A DNA stretch of 64,000 nucleotides from Clostridia bacterium. Lineage in GTDB: Bacteria; Bacillota; Clostridia; Oscillospirales; CAG-272. How positions within the stretch are numbered: position 1 is the first letter of the stretch; each line of letters begins with the position of its first letter. The stretch spans positions 1-64,000 of the forward strand of contig JAFVYZ010000024.1 of assembly GCA_017508425.1 (NCBI GenBank), in the 5' to 3' direction. Position numbers and translations under genes: made by a program. The notes beneath the pieces are model-generated. The model made no database searches. It saw only the letters and a list, made by a program, of their open reading frames with translations, and had not been told where the DNA came from. This document shows, piece after piece, positions 48,734 to 56,734 of this stretch.

Positions 48734-51700
48734 TGAAGCAACGCCGTCTTTCCTTAAAGCTTATTGCACTGCTTTTGGCGGTCGCGACCCTGCTCTCGGT
48801 CTTCCCCTTGAGCATCCTTTCGATCGACACGGCAGAATCTCCCGAGCCCGGCAGTGAGGAGCTTGCCAACGTAGTCATTCTTCACAACGGTGCGCAAAAA
48901 TCCTCCGTAACGCTTGCCGAATACGGCAAGGAAACGCTGACCGCACTGGTCAGCGGCGTGGAATTCACCACACGCACTTGGCAGATCCGCACGCCCGACG
49001 GCGATCAATGGATCAGCATTTACGGCAAAAACGGTGAGACGCTGGACGTGACCCTGGCACTGGTCAGCAGTATGCTGGATGCCAACGGATGCGCCTACCT
49101 GCGCCACGTGGTCAAAAACGGCACAAAGACCTATGCCAGCGCCCCCATCGAGATCGTGATCTCCTACAAGGCACTTACCGAGCAGACCGTTTCCCCCATC
49201 GCCTACAACGCCGCACCCGCGGCACAGGCTGATGAGGATGGCGAGGCCGCACCCCTTATTTCCATCGTTATCAATTACATTTTCGACAACGGCGGTCTTG
49301 CCTTTGAGCCCTACGGCGCCTCGGTTGCCAAGGGGAGCAGCTTCAACGTCACTGTCACCAGCCCCTCGGTCATGGGCTACGATCCCTTCCGCCGCATCGA
49401 CGTGATCGATGAAGAAACGGGTGCCGTTGTGGGCAGCGATTACATCAGTGCCAAGACGGTGACCATCGACATCGAGTCGATTGAGGAGAACCTCACGATC
49501 TACGTTATTTACGAGCCCGCGATCGTGAAATTCTCGGTGCATCACCACCTGCAGGATCTCACCGACGACGCCTACTCCATGCAGGCGGACTACGTCACCA
49601 CCGGCTACGGTCTGACGGGTGCCCTCGTGCCCGAAAATCTTGAAATGGACATCCCCGGCTTCAAGTCGCTGGCCTACGACACCACGATCACCATTGCCGC
49701 GGACGGCAGTACCGTTGTCGAGATCCGCTACGACCGTATCTATTATCTTGTCACCTTCGATATGATGGGCGGCTACGGTACCGACCCCGTTTACACGCGC
49801 TACGGCTCCGAGATCGGCGCCAATCCCCCCACAAGGCACGGCTACGTGTTTGAGGGCTGGGAGCTGGTCTCCTACGGCAAGGAGGTCCCCACCGATGCGC
49901 AAAAATCGGCCTACGATATCAACGGCAACGGCAAGACCATTACCCTGCCCGATGCCAGCCTGACCTACCGTGCCAAGTGGATCACACAGCTGACCACCTA
50001 CACGATGGTATTTTGGAAGGAAAACATTGACGATAACGGCTTTACCTATTGGGGACACCTGAAAAACCTTACGGCCATGTCCGGCACGGTCGTTGACGGC
50101 GAGGACCGCGTTGACGAGGTTGCCGACATCGATGATGAGAAGTACTTCACCTATTGCGACGTGCTCACCGATAAGGACGTCATCGTGGAGGGTGACGGCT
50201 CCACCGTCGTCAACGTTTACTACACGAGAAACCGCTATTCCATCACCTTTAAAGCCCCCGGCAAGTGCGTGATCCCCGAGAACCACACGCACACCAGGGA
50301 GGAATGCTACGTGACCCTGTGCGGCGAAAGCCATACGCACACCGATGCGTGCGATCCCAAGCTGCAATGCACATTGCCCGTGCACGAGGCGCATACCGAC
50401 GCCTGCATCGGCTGCGGCAACGTCGAGCACACCCACACCGATGCCTGCTACTGCGGCACGGCCGAGCACACACACACCAAGGAGTGCTGGCCCAACGCCG
50501 GCAACAGTGCCAACAAGCCCGCCCGTGCACCCAACAACCCCAAGGACGGTCAGATCTACCGCAGCGGCACCGGCCTCTACGCCATCTACTACATCCATAT
50601 TAAAGGCACGTGGTACCGCTACAACGGCACCGGTGTTTCCAACAATGCGGTCGTGGATCCCGCCTGCTCGTACAAGACCGAGCACACTCACGAAAGCTCC
50701 TGCATCCGCTGTGAATTTACCAGCGAGCACGTGCACAGCAACGCCTGCTACAAGGATACACTCCACACGCACGTCGAAGCTTGCTATCGGTATGCCTGCG
50801 AAAAGGAAGCACACGTACACAGCGATGCCTGCTATCTCCTCCACTGCGGCATTCCCGCAGGGCACGATCACACGTCGAACTGTACCAACGCCTCCAAGAC
50901 CAACACCGTAAAGATCGTATATAAAAAATATCAGGAGAACATCTCGGATATTTGGCCCATTGTGGACGGCAACGGCGTGCGTTACGACGGCGGTGAGCGT
51001 TGGGAGCCTCAGGACTCCTCGCTGTATTCGGCGGTGCTTGTCTTTATGGCAAATATGCCCCCCGAAAACCTCACGCTGGCCCTCAGTGAGAGCTCAGCCT
51101 CCACCTACACGATGAATTATTATCTTGAGGTGCTGCCGGGCCAAGCATATACGCACAGCTACGACGGGCGCAATTACGTGCTTTACACCACCGTGAAGGC
51201 CAATTACAACTACATCACCAAGGCCGAGGACTTCTTCGATATCAACGGATATACCCAGTTGACCTCCAACCCCAAGTTCGCCAGCAACGGTCAGATCAAG
51301 ATCAGCACAAGCAACAAAACCGTCAACTTCTACTACGGCCGAAAGGTCGATCACAAGCTGGAGTTTTCGAGCAACGGTACCGTGCTGGCCGACAAAACGG
51401 TCGCCGGAATTTTGTACAAAATGCCCCTTCAGGACTACTACTTCGAGCCGCAGTACCCCTCAAACCTTGAGGAAGGTGCGTACGTGTTCGGTGGCTGGTA
51501 CACCTCCCCCGGATGCTTTGACGGCACCGAGGTGGACTGGAGCACCCTGACGATGCCGGCAGGCGGCATTCTCCTTTACGCCAACTGGGTCCCCATCGTG
51601 CACGCGGTGGAGATCTACACCTCCTACACCAACGGAGAGTACAAGGATAAGATCGGGGACACGCAATACATCAACCACAATTACTTTGCCAACTCCCCCG

Positions 51701-53382
51701 AAAAGAACCCGACCAACGGCAGCTACGTGTTCCAGGGCTGGTTCTATATCGATGATATGGACGGCAAGGAAAAGGCGTTTGTGTTCACGGGCATTCCGGT
51801 CGATCAGGATATGAAGATCTACGCCAAATGGAGCTCCCGTATCACCGTCAGCTATAAGATCAACTACGTGTTGAAGATCGGCGGCAAGGAGATCGCACAA
51901 AGCGAGATCGGCCAAGCGATCGCGGGCGATAACAAGACCTTCTACGCCAAGGTAGATCAAGCGCTTTACGAGGGCTACCAAACGGGATTTTATCCCCTGA
52001 CCAGCAGCCATACCGTAACGATGAGCGCGGAGCAGCCGATGCACGAATACACCTTTGAGTACGTGTACGTGGAATCGATGCCCTACGCGGTCAAATACGT
52101 GGACGAGAACGGAAATCCCATCCCGGGGCTTGAGACCAAGCGCGAAATGAAAAACACCCTCTCGGTCGTGACCGAGACCTTTGTGAAGATTTCCAAGATG
52201 ATGCCGGACGCCTACCAAAAGCGCCTGATCCTGTCGGCAACGGGCGAGGACCTCGACAAAGACGGCGTTCTTGACAACAACGTGATCACCTTCCGCTACG
52301 TGGCCGATGAGCAGCACGCCTATTACAAGGTCGTGCACTACATTCAAAACATCGCCGGCGACGGGTACCGTGAGTACCGCTCCGAGGAGGCCAAGGGCGT
52401 TATCAAAAACAGCTACACCTTTGCCCCCATTACCATCACGGGCTTTGCATTCAACGCCTCCAAGGCCTTGCTCAACGGCAACCCCGTAGAGGTGAATGCC
52501 GACGGTCATGTGGTGGCGACGCTCGGCGAGGACGGCTTGCTTGTTGAGCTTTACTACGACCGCGTAAACGTCAGCTACACCGTCAACTATCTTGAAAGCG
52601 GCACCGATAAGGTGCTCTACACCCAAAAGATCGGCTCGGGCATTTTCGGTGGCCAGGTCGCCGAACGCGCACCCGGTCTTACCCACCTTGGATACACGCT
52701 GGTGGGCGAGGAGCTCAAGCAGCTGCACCTTTCCTCCAATATTGAGATCAACGTCATCAACTTCTATTATGAGGAAAGCATTTATTCCATCAAGTACCTG
52801 ATCGTGGGCTCCGAGGGCGGCGGACTTTCCATCGGCTCCGAGAACGTGCACGCGGTCTCGGGTAAGGCAAACGGCTCCACCCCCCACGTGAACAAGGGCT
52901 ACAAGTTTATGGGCTGGTTCCTCGATGAGGCCTGCTCGCGCCCCGTGCCCGACGCATGGGTGAATGCCGAGACCCATCAGCTGATCCCGCAAAGCAACGG
53001 TGTTTGGACCGCCAATGCCACCTATTACGCTCGGATCATTCCCGACGTTTCAACGCTGACCATCCACACCGCGGGTGCAGCCGAGATCGATGAGGGACAG
53101 GTCTTTATCTATCGCATCCAGGGCGTTTCCGCCAACGTGGCGGATATCGACCTTACCGTCACCGTTACGGGCAATGGCTCGATCACGGTCTCGGATCTTG
53201 AGATCGGTGATTACACCGTAACCTGCTTGACCGATTGGTCCTTCCGCTACGAGGTCGCAAGCGAAAGCAAGAAGGTCTCCTTGGCCGTTGACGGCAACAA
53301 GAACGTGGTCAGCTTTGGCCAGGTCCGATCCCTGAGACAATGGCTTGACGGGAACCACAGCATCAAAAATATCTTTAACTGA
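48730..53382 (+). CDS. Large secreted InlB-repeat protein with His/Cys-rich region (1550 aa)
   Basis: A standard Sec signal peptide (residues 1-35; not SipW type) leads an extracellular protein. Residues 150-330 hold MucBP-like beta modules. InlB-type (Listeria-Bacteroides) repeats are marked by GYVFEGW (about 373), YVFGGW (about 920), YVFQGW and YKFMGW. Residues about 512-722 contain ten H-x-H-x3-C repeats (HTHTDAC, HVHSNAC) interleaved with CxxC/CGxxH, a potential metal-binding region. A MucBP-like stretch lies at about 1090-1340 (ESMPYAVKYVDENGNPI). The C-terminus has no LPxTG or membrane helix. It lies within the SipW set B between two SipW substrates, so it may be a fibre-bound adhesin. 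Confidence 0.83.
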   Translation: MMKQRRLSLKLIALLLAVATLLSVFPLSILSIDTAESPEPGSEELANVVILHNGAQKSSVTLAEYGKETLTALVSGVEFTTRTWQIRTPDGDQWISIYGKNGETLDVTLALVSSMLDANGCAYLRHVVKNGTKTYASAPIEIVISYKALTEQTVSPIAYNAAPAAQADEDGEAAPLISIVINYIFDNGGLAFEPYGASVAKGSSFNVTVTSPSVMGYDPFRRIDVIDEETGAVVGSDYISAKTVTIDIESIEENLTIYVIYEPAIVKFSVHHHLQDLTDDAYSMQADYVTTGYGLTGALVPENLEMDIPGFKSLAYDTTITIAADGSTVVEIRYDRIYYLVTFDMMGGYGTDPVYTRYGSEIGANPPTRHGYVFEGWELVSYGKEVPTDAQKSAYDINGNGKTITLPDASLTYRAKWITQLTTYTMVFWKENIDDNGFTYWGHLKNLTAMSGTVVDGEDRVDEVADIDDEKYFTYCDVLTDKDVIVEGDGSTVVNVYYTRNRYSITFKAPGKCVIPENHTHTREECYVTLCGESHTHTDACDPKLQCTLPVHEAHTDACIGCGNVEHTHTDACYCGTAEHTHTKECWPNAGNSANKPARAPNNPKDGQIYRSGTGLYAIYYIHIKGTWYRYNGTGVSNNAVVDPACSYKTEHTHESSCIRCEFTSEHVHSNACYKDTLHTHVEACYRYACEKEAHVHSDACYLLHCGIPAGHDHTSNCTNASKTNTVKIVYKKYQENISDIWPIVDGNGVRYDGGERWEPQDSSLYSAVLVFMANMPPENLTLALSESSASTYTMNYYLEVLPGQAYTHSYDGRNYVLYTTVKANYNYITKAEDFFDINGYTQLTSNPKFASNGQIKISTSNKTVNFYYGRKVDHKLEFSSNGTVLADKTVAGILYKMPLQDYYFEPQYPSNLEEGAYVFGGWYTSPGCFDGTEVDWSTLTMPAGGILLYANWVPIVHAVEIYTSYTNGEYKDKIGDTQYINHNYFANSPEKNPTNGSYVFQGWFYIDDMDGKEKAFVFTGIPVDQDMKIYAKWSSRITVSYKINYVLKIGGKEIAQSEIGQAIAGDNKTFYAKVDQALYEGYQTGFYPLTSSHTVTMSAEQPMHEYTFEYVYVESMPYAVKYVDENGNPIPGLETKREMKNTLSVVTETFVKISKMMPDAYQKRLILSATGEDLDKDGVLDNNVITFRYVADEQHAYYKVVHYIQNIAGDGYREYRSEEAKGVIKNSYTFAPITITGFAFNASKALLNGNPVEVNADGHVVATLGEDGLLVELYYDRVNVSYTVNYLESGTDKVLYTQKIGSGIFGGQVAERAPGLTHLGYTLVGEELKQLHLSSNIEINVINFYYEESIYSIKYLIVGSEGGGLSIGSENVHAVSGKANGSTPHVNKGYKFMGWFLDEACSRPVPDAWVNAETHQLIPQSNGVWTANATYYARIIPDVSTLTIHTAGAAEIDEGQVFIYRIQGVSANVADIDLTVTVTGNGSITVSDLEIGDYTVTCLTDWSFRYEVASESKKVSLAVDGNKNVVSFGQVRSLRQWLDGNHSIKNIFN

Positions 53383-53425
53383 TCTCGCCTGTGGCGAAAT
53401 AACTTGAAACGGAGGTGTTTGATCC

Positions 53426-53977
53426 GTGAAAAAAAGAATATCCGTGATCTTGGCGGCCATACTGCTGGTTACAGCGGCCGTTGGCACAACGGTGGCGTTT
53501 CTCGTGGATAAAACACCCTCCGTGGAGAACGCCTTTTACCCGACGGTAGTCACCTGCCAAGTGCTGGAGAACTTTGACGCCGGCGCAAACGTGAAGCAAA
53601 ACGTTTCCGTACAAAATACCGGTGACGTCTTTGCGTATATCCGCACAGCGGTGGTCGTCACGTGGGTCTCAAAAACAAGCGGAAGCACCTACGGCGGCGC
53701 CCCCTTGGCCGGCACCGACTACACCGTGACCATGGGTCCGGACGGCTGGGTGCGAGGCACCGACGGCTTCTATTATTGCACCGCTCCCGTGGCGGCAGGC
53801 GATAAAACGCCGACCCTGTTGGAGACCGTTGCCCCCGTTGAGGGACGCGCTCCCGAGGGGTACGTGTTATCGGTACAAATCGTGGCATCCGCCATACAGG
53901 CGGAGCCCGCACAGGCCGTTTTGGCCGCCTGGAGCGGCGTGACCGTGCACGATGACGGCTCCTTATCCCCCAACTGA
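53426..53977 (+). CDS. SipW-dependent exported protein (183 aa)
   Basis: Signal MKKRISVILAAILLVTAAVGTTVAFLVDKTPSVENAFYP, a SipW-type signal (TxAFL). The mature part VTCQVLENFDAGANVKQNVSVQNTGDVFAYIRTAVVV is close to the TasA/CalY fold. GTG start at 53426 with GGAGG at 53411-53415. Final gene of set B, followed by a strong terminator. Confidence 0.83.
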   Translation: MKKRISVILAAILLVTAAVGTTVAFLVDKTPSVENAFYPTVVTCQVLENFDAGANVKQNVSVQNTGDVFAYIRTAVVVTWVSKTSGSTYGGAPLAGTDYTVTMGPDGWVRGTDGFYYCTAPVAAGDKTPTLLETVAPVEGRAPEGYVLSVQIVASAIQAEPAQAVLAAWSGVTVHDDGSLSPN

Positions 53978-53998
53978 TTTTCCACGCCTCAAAACGCG

Positions 53999-54040
53999 AA
54001 AAAAATCCCCTCTGCGGCATCACCGCAAAGGGGATTTTTT
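53999..54040 (+). terminator. Terminator of set B
   Basis: AAAAAATCCCCTCTGCGG-CATC-ACCGCAAAGGGGATTTTTT, a near-perfect hairpin with a T run. Confidence 0.9.
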
Positions 54041-54172
54041 AAAATAAAACGGCCGCCATAAAAAACCCGACGCAACGGCAAGGCCGCCCTTTTGTGTTGC
54101 TATGTCAGTTGAACCCCCAAAAAAGAGTCACACCGCCCTCGCCCGAGAGCCGGGACCCGCTTGAAGGAGAAC

Positions 54173-54201
54173 TTGACGGGCCCTGCGCCTTATGATAAAA
54201 T
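54173..54201 (+). promoter_or_regulatory. Sigma-A promoter of the zinc-ribbon gene
   Basis: TTGACG (54173-54178), a 17-base spacer and TAAAAT (54196-54201). The rest of 54041-54234 shows nothing else I can name. Confidence 0.65.
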
Positions 54202-54234
54202 AAAAATACCGTAAATGTAACAAGGAGGTATTTT

Positions 54235-54699
54235 ATGAAAAAGCAAAAATACACAAGAATAATCCTTCGTTGTGTCGGCCTTGCTCTTTTGCTCGGCGGC
54301 ATTACCCTTACCGTCATCGGATATGCCAATTTCGGCAATTTTGACAACAACCTTTTCGGCCTCATCTTTCTCGGGTTGCCCTGCTTTGCCTTTGGCCTCG
54401 GCCTTACTGTGTTCTCCTTCTCCCAAAGCATTGCACGCTTTGTGAAAAACGAGCACGCACCCATTCTCAATGAGCTTTCCGAGGATATCAACCCCGCAAT
54501 TAAGAATTATGCGCGCGCCGTGAGAGAGGGGATGGAGGGCGGCGATACCGTTTTGTGCGAATGCGGGACCCCGAACCAAACAACGGATAAATTTTGCTCC
54601 GAGTGCGGAAAAGCTCTGCAAGCTGCTTGCCCCAAGTGTGGCGCCCAACTCGCCACAACCCATAAATTTTGCCCCACCTGCGGCGAAAAATTAAATTAA
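54235..54699 (+). CDS. Small membrane protein with double zinc ribbon
   Basis: A 154-residue protein with two membrane helices (about residues 11-32 and 40-62), a linker helix and a C-terminal double zinc ribbon: CECGTPN...FCSECGK and CPKCGAQ...FCPTCGEKL, four CxxC-type pairs. The architecture is common and poorly understood in Clostridia; the ribbons probably face the cytosol. RBS AAGGAGG precedes ATG 54235. Monocistronic. Confidence 0.85.
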   Translation: MKKQKYTRIILRCVGLALLLGGITLTVIGYANFGNFDNNLFGLIFLGLPCFAFGLGLTVFSFSQSIARFVKNEHAPILNELSEDINPAIKNYARAVREGMEGGDTVLCECGTPNQTTDKFCSECGKALQAACPKCGAQLATTHKFCPTCGEKLN

Positions 54700-54774
54700 A
54701 GACATAAAACAAAAATTGCTTGGCCCTTCATACAAAAGCCACGCAAAAATCAAACGGTCTGTGTGACAACAATC

Positions 54775-54855
54775 AGCGAGCCGCAAATGCGGCTCGCTTT
54801 TCTTGCAAAAAAATCGGACACATCACAAGGGCAAAAGCCCAAAATGATGTGTCCA
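54775..54855. terminator. Two terminator hairpins between convergent genes
   Basis: AGCGAGCCGC-AAAT-GCGGCTCGCTTTT (54775-54800), then GGACACATCA (54816-54825) pairing with TGATGTGTCC (54845-54854) around an inner GGGC-AAAA-GCCC hairpin, followed by AACTTTTTT. The same pair of elements recurs at 56037-56120. Confidence 0.85.
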
Positions 54856-54869
54856 ACTTTTTTGTTTCT

Positions 54870-55073
54870 TCATTTAACCTCTCTCCCAACCAAGTAGTCG
54901 AGTGTAACATTGTAGTAATCAGCAAGCTTGATTGCCGCCCAGAGAGGAAGCTCGCGCTCTCCTCGCTCATATCTTTGGTAAACGGTAAGCTGCATATTAA
55001 GCAGCCCCGCAATCTGCTTTTGAGTTTTATCGTGATCTTCTCGCAAATCGCGCACTCTTGGATACACAAACAT
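54870..55073 (-). CDS. XRE-family HTH regulator (paralogue of the one at 3565)
   Basis: A 67-residue single-domain Cro/C1-type regulator: RVRDLREDHDKTQKQIAGLL, then TVYQRYERGERELP and YYNVTLDYLVG. The ATG at 55073 was chosen over upstream in-frame codons because GGGGTGAG lies before it. It is divergent from the membrane protein at 55241, and the intervening region has two palindromes 23 bp apart that overlap both promoters, the same architecture as the paralogue at 3565. It is probably an autoregulatory repressor of the divergent gene. Confidence 0.85.
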   Translation of the reverse strand: MFVYPRVRDLREDHDKTQKQIAGLLNMQLTVYQRYERGERELPLWAAIKLADYYNVTLDYLVGREVK

Positions 55074-55104
55074 TTTCTCACCCCACATAGTATTATGTGA
55101 GATA

Positions 55105-55159
55105 ATTATATAAAAAACACCGAGCGGTGTTGACAAATAACACCGCTTGGTGTTATAAT
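55105..55159. promoter_or_regulatory. Divergent promoters with paired palindromic operators
   Basis: On the plus strand, TTGACA (55130-55135), an 18-base spacer and TATAAT (55154-55159). On the minus strand a TATAAT lies at 55105-55110. The palindromes AACACCGAGCGGTGTT (55116-55131) and AACACCGCTTGGTGTT (55139-55154) have a centre-to-centre spacing of 23 bp and overlap the plus promoter boxes. Likely bound by the adjacent XRE protein. Confidence 0.75.
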
Positions 55160-55240
55160 GTGGGTACTAACTACGGAAGCTGGCGTTTTCGGTGCGCTGA
55201 CTTCGGTTGGCGCACTTTTTTGTTAGAAAGGATAAATGGA

Positions 55241-55990
55241 ATGAAATTTGGTAAAAGAATATCGTTATCAATTGCAACTTGTATTTCTCTATCTTTGTTA
55301 TCGTATGTAATCGGTTTTTTAAATCGAATTGGTTTCCCCTTTGTTTTAACAAACATTATTAACGCTATATTGGGAATCATTGTTTCGTCCTTACTTCTCA
55401 AACTATTTTTTCAAAAATTTTGTTCGCAGAACTGCTCTTGGCTAACATATATACCGCTTGCGTTAATGATATCTTTGTTTTGCGGTATTGCTATCCGCAT
55501 TGTAGGAGGAATCTCTCCTGTCATTAGTGAAATATTTTGGGATGATTTTGAAACAGAAAAGTTCTTACTTAGCTTTGTCAATTTCCTTCAAACGATTACT
55601 CGAATCATACTTACATATTACTTCATATCCGTTATTGAAAAAATGGATTTGGATACAATAGATCCACGCCAAGCTTTAATCAATCGCAAATTATACTTTT
55701 TGGTTGTAGCAATTGTAGCAATCAAAGGCTTCGTCGTTAATAGTTTCTCAATCTTCACATCTTTGACTGATTATTTGAGATACAATGCAGTACGTATTAT
55801 CGTTTTTCTTCTTGTAATGACCCTACTTATAACAGGAGTTGCATCCTGGGGTGCAATGATGCTAATTAATATTGACAACGGAAGATTGGATGAATGTTCT
55901 TGGTGCAGTGGAGAAGGCAAAGTGTGGAAAGGAACCAAAGGATGGTTGCCTTGTGATCACTGTGACGGAACAGGATTGATTGGATGGTAA
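55241..55990 (+). CDS. Polytopic membrane protein with C-terminal CxxCxGxG motif
   Basis: A 249-residue protein with six or seven hydrophobic helices through about residue 215 and a C-terminal zinc-finger-like tail: CSWCSGEGKVWKGTKG followed by CDHCDGTGLIGW, two CxxCxGxG motifs as in DnaJ zinc fingers. ATG 55241 follows GAAAGGA; upstream in-frame codons cross the operators. Its base composition is clearly more AT-rich than the housekeeping genes, which suggests transfer. Function unknown; regulated, by inference, by the divergent XRE protein. Confidence 0.75.
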   Translation: MKFGKRISLSIATCISLSLLSYVIGFLNRIGFPFVLTNIINAILGIIVSSLLLKLFFQKFCSQNCSWLTYIPLALMISLFCGIAIRIVGGISPVISEIFWDDFETEKFLLSFVNFLQTITRIILTYYFISVIEKMDLDTIDPRQALINRKLYFLVVAIVAIKGFVVNSFSIFTSLTDYLRYNAVRIIVFLLVMTLLITGVASWGAMMLINIDNGRLDECSWCSGEGKVWKGTKGWLPCDHCDGTGLIGW

Positions 55991-56036
55991 CACAAAGCAA
56001 CGTCAAACGTAGGCCGAAATATCGGAAGATAAAATC

Positions 56037-56068
56037 AGCGAGCCGCTTTTGCGGCTCGCTTTTCTTAC
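56037..56068 (+). terminator. Terminator after the membrane protein gene
   Basis: AGCGAGCCGC-TTTT-GCGGCTCGCTTTTCTT, a perfect 10-base-pair stem. Confidence 0.85.
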
Positions 56069-56081
56069 AAAAAAACAAATC

Positions 56082-56567
56082 GGACACATCACAAGGGCAA
56101 AAGCCCAAAATGATGTGTCCAACTTTTTTATTTATGATTTGTAGGGGGCATTCACGAATGCCCCGCGGTCGATTCGTGAATCGACCCTACGAAGCCTTAT
56201 ATTGCAAGAATTACTTGCAAACCTCTTCGATCGCAACAGCCACAGCAACAGTCATACCAACCATAGGGTTGTTACCAGCGCCGGATAATCGACACAGAGC
56301 GAGTCTGCAAGCTTGCTTGCAAGCGAGCCGAGGAAGATTGCTCCGCGAGCGTTGCGCAAGGCGCAACAAAGTGCAAAGCACCAAGAAACAAGCAAAGCGC
56401 AGTTGCTTGAGCGAGCAGGGAGTATGAGGCCCATCATTTCCATGCTTCAGGGCGTTTGGAATACCCCTGAACCACCCAAAAGCCTTGTAATATAAGCATT
56501 TCACATTGCAAAATCTTTCCGCTAAACACATCGTTTTCAGTTTTGCTGAATGCATTATATCGTGTTT
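56082..56567. repeat. Long direct repeat, copy 1 (about 485 bp)
   Basis: Matches 61324-61807 in the same orientation over its whole length with scattered differences. In order it contains the GGACACATCA/TGATGTGTCC terminator, the GTAGGGG palindromic element (56141-56190), a minus-strand stretch encoding GAGNNPMVGMTVAVAVAIEE-VCK and stop (56214-56285), then small inverted repeats (GCAAGCTTGCTTGC; GAGCGTTGCGC...GCGCAAC). This copy has one extra base (CCGGATAATC) that breaks the minus-strand frame. No open gene is convincing here. Confidence 0.85.
56141..56190. repeat. GTAGGGG/CCCTAC palindromic element, copy 2
   Basis: Outer arms GTAGGG and CCCTAC with inner hairpins GGGCATTC-AC-GAATGCCC and GGTCGATTC-GT-GAATCGACC. 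Same plan as copy 1 at 3101-3164; identical to copy 3. Confidence 0.75.
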
Positions 56568-56734
56568 TGAGGATTTCGTACATGGTTTGGAAAAAGTTTA
56601 ACTGTAACTTTTTTGCTAACCCAAAATTCCAATAGCAAAAGATTATGCCGCTACACATAATCTTTATTTAGGCATTTCCACTTATAAACGCAACTATCTT
56701 TTCTGTTATTTCTTTAATATCATAATTATCTCCT
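56568..56734. other. AT-rich gap without recognised features
   Basis: This stretch between the direct repeat and the end of the giant lipoprotein gene shows no gene, promoter or clear hairpin to me. Confidence 0.5.
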
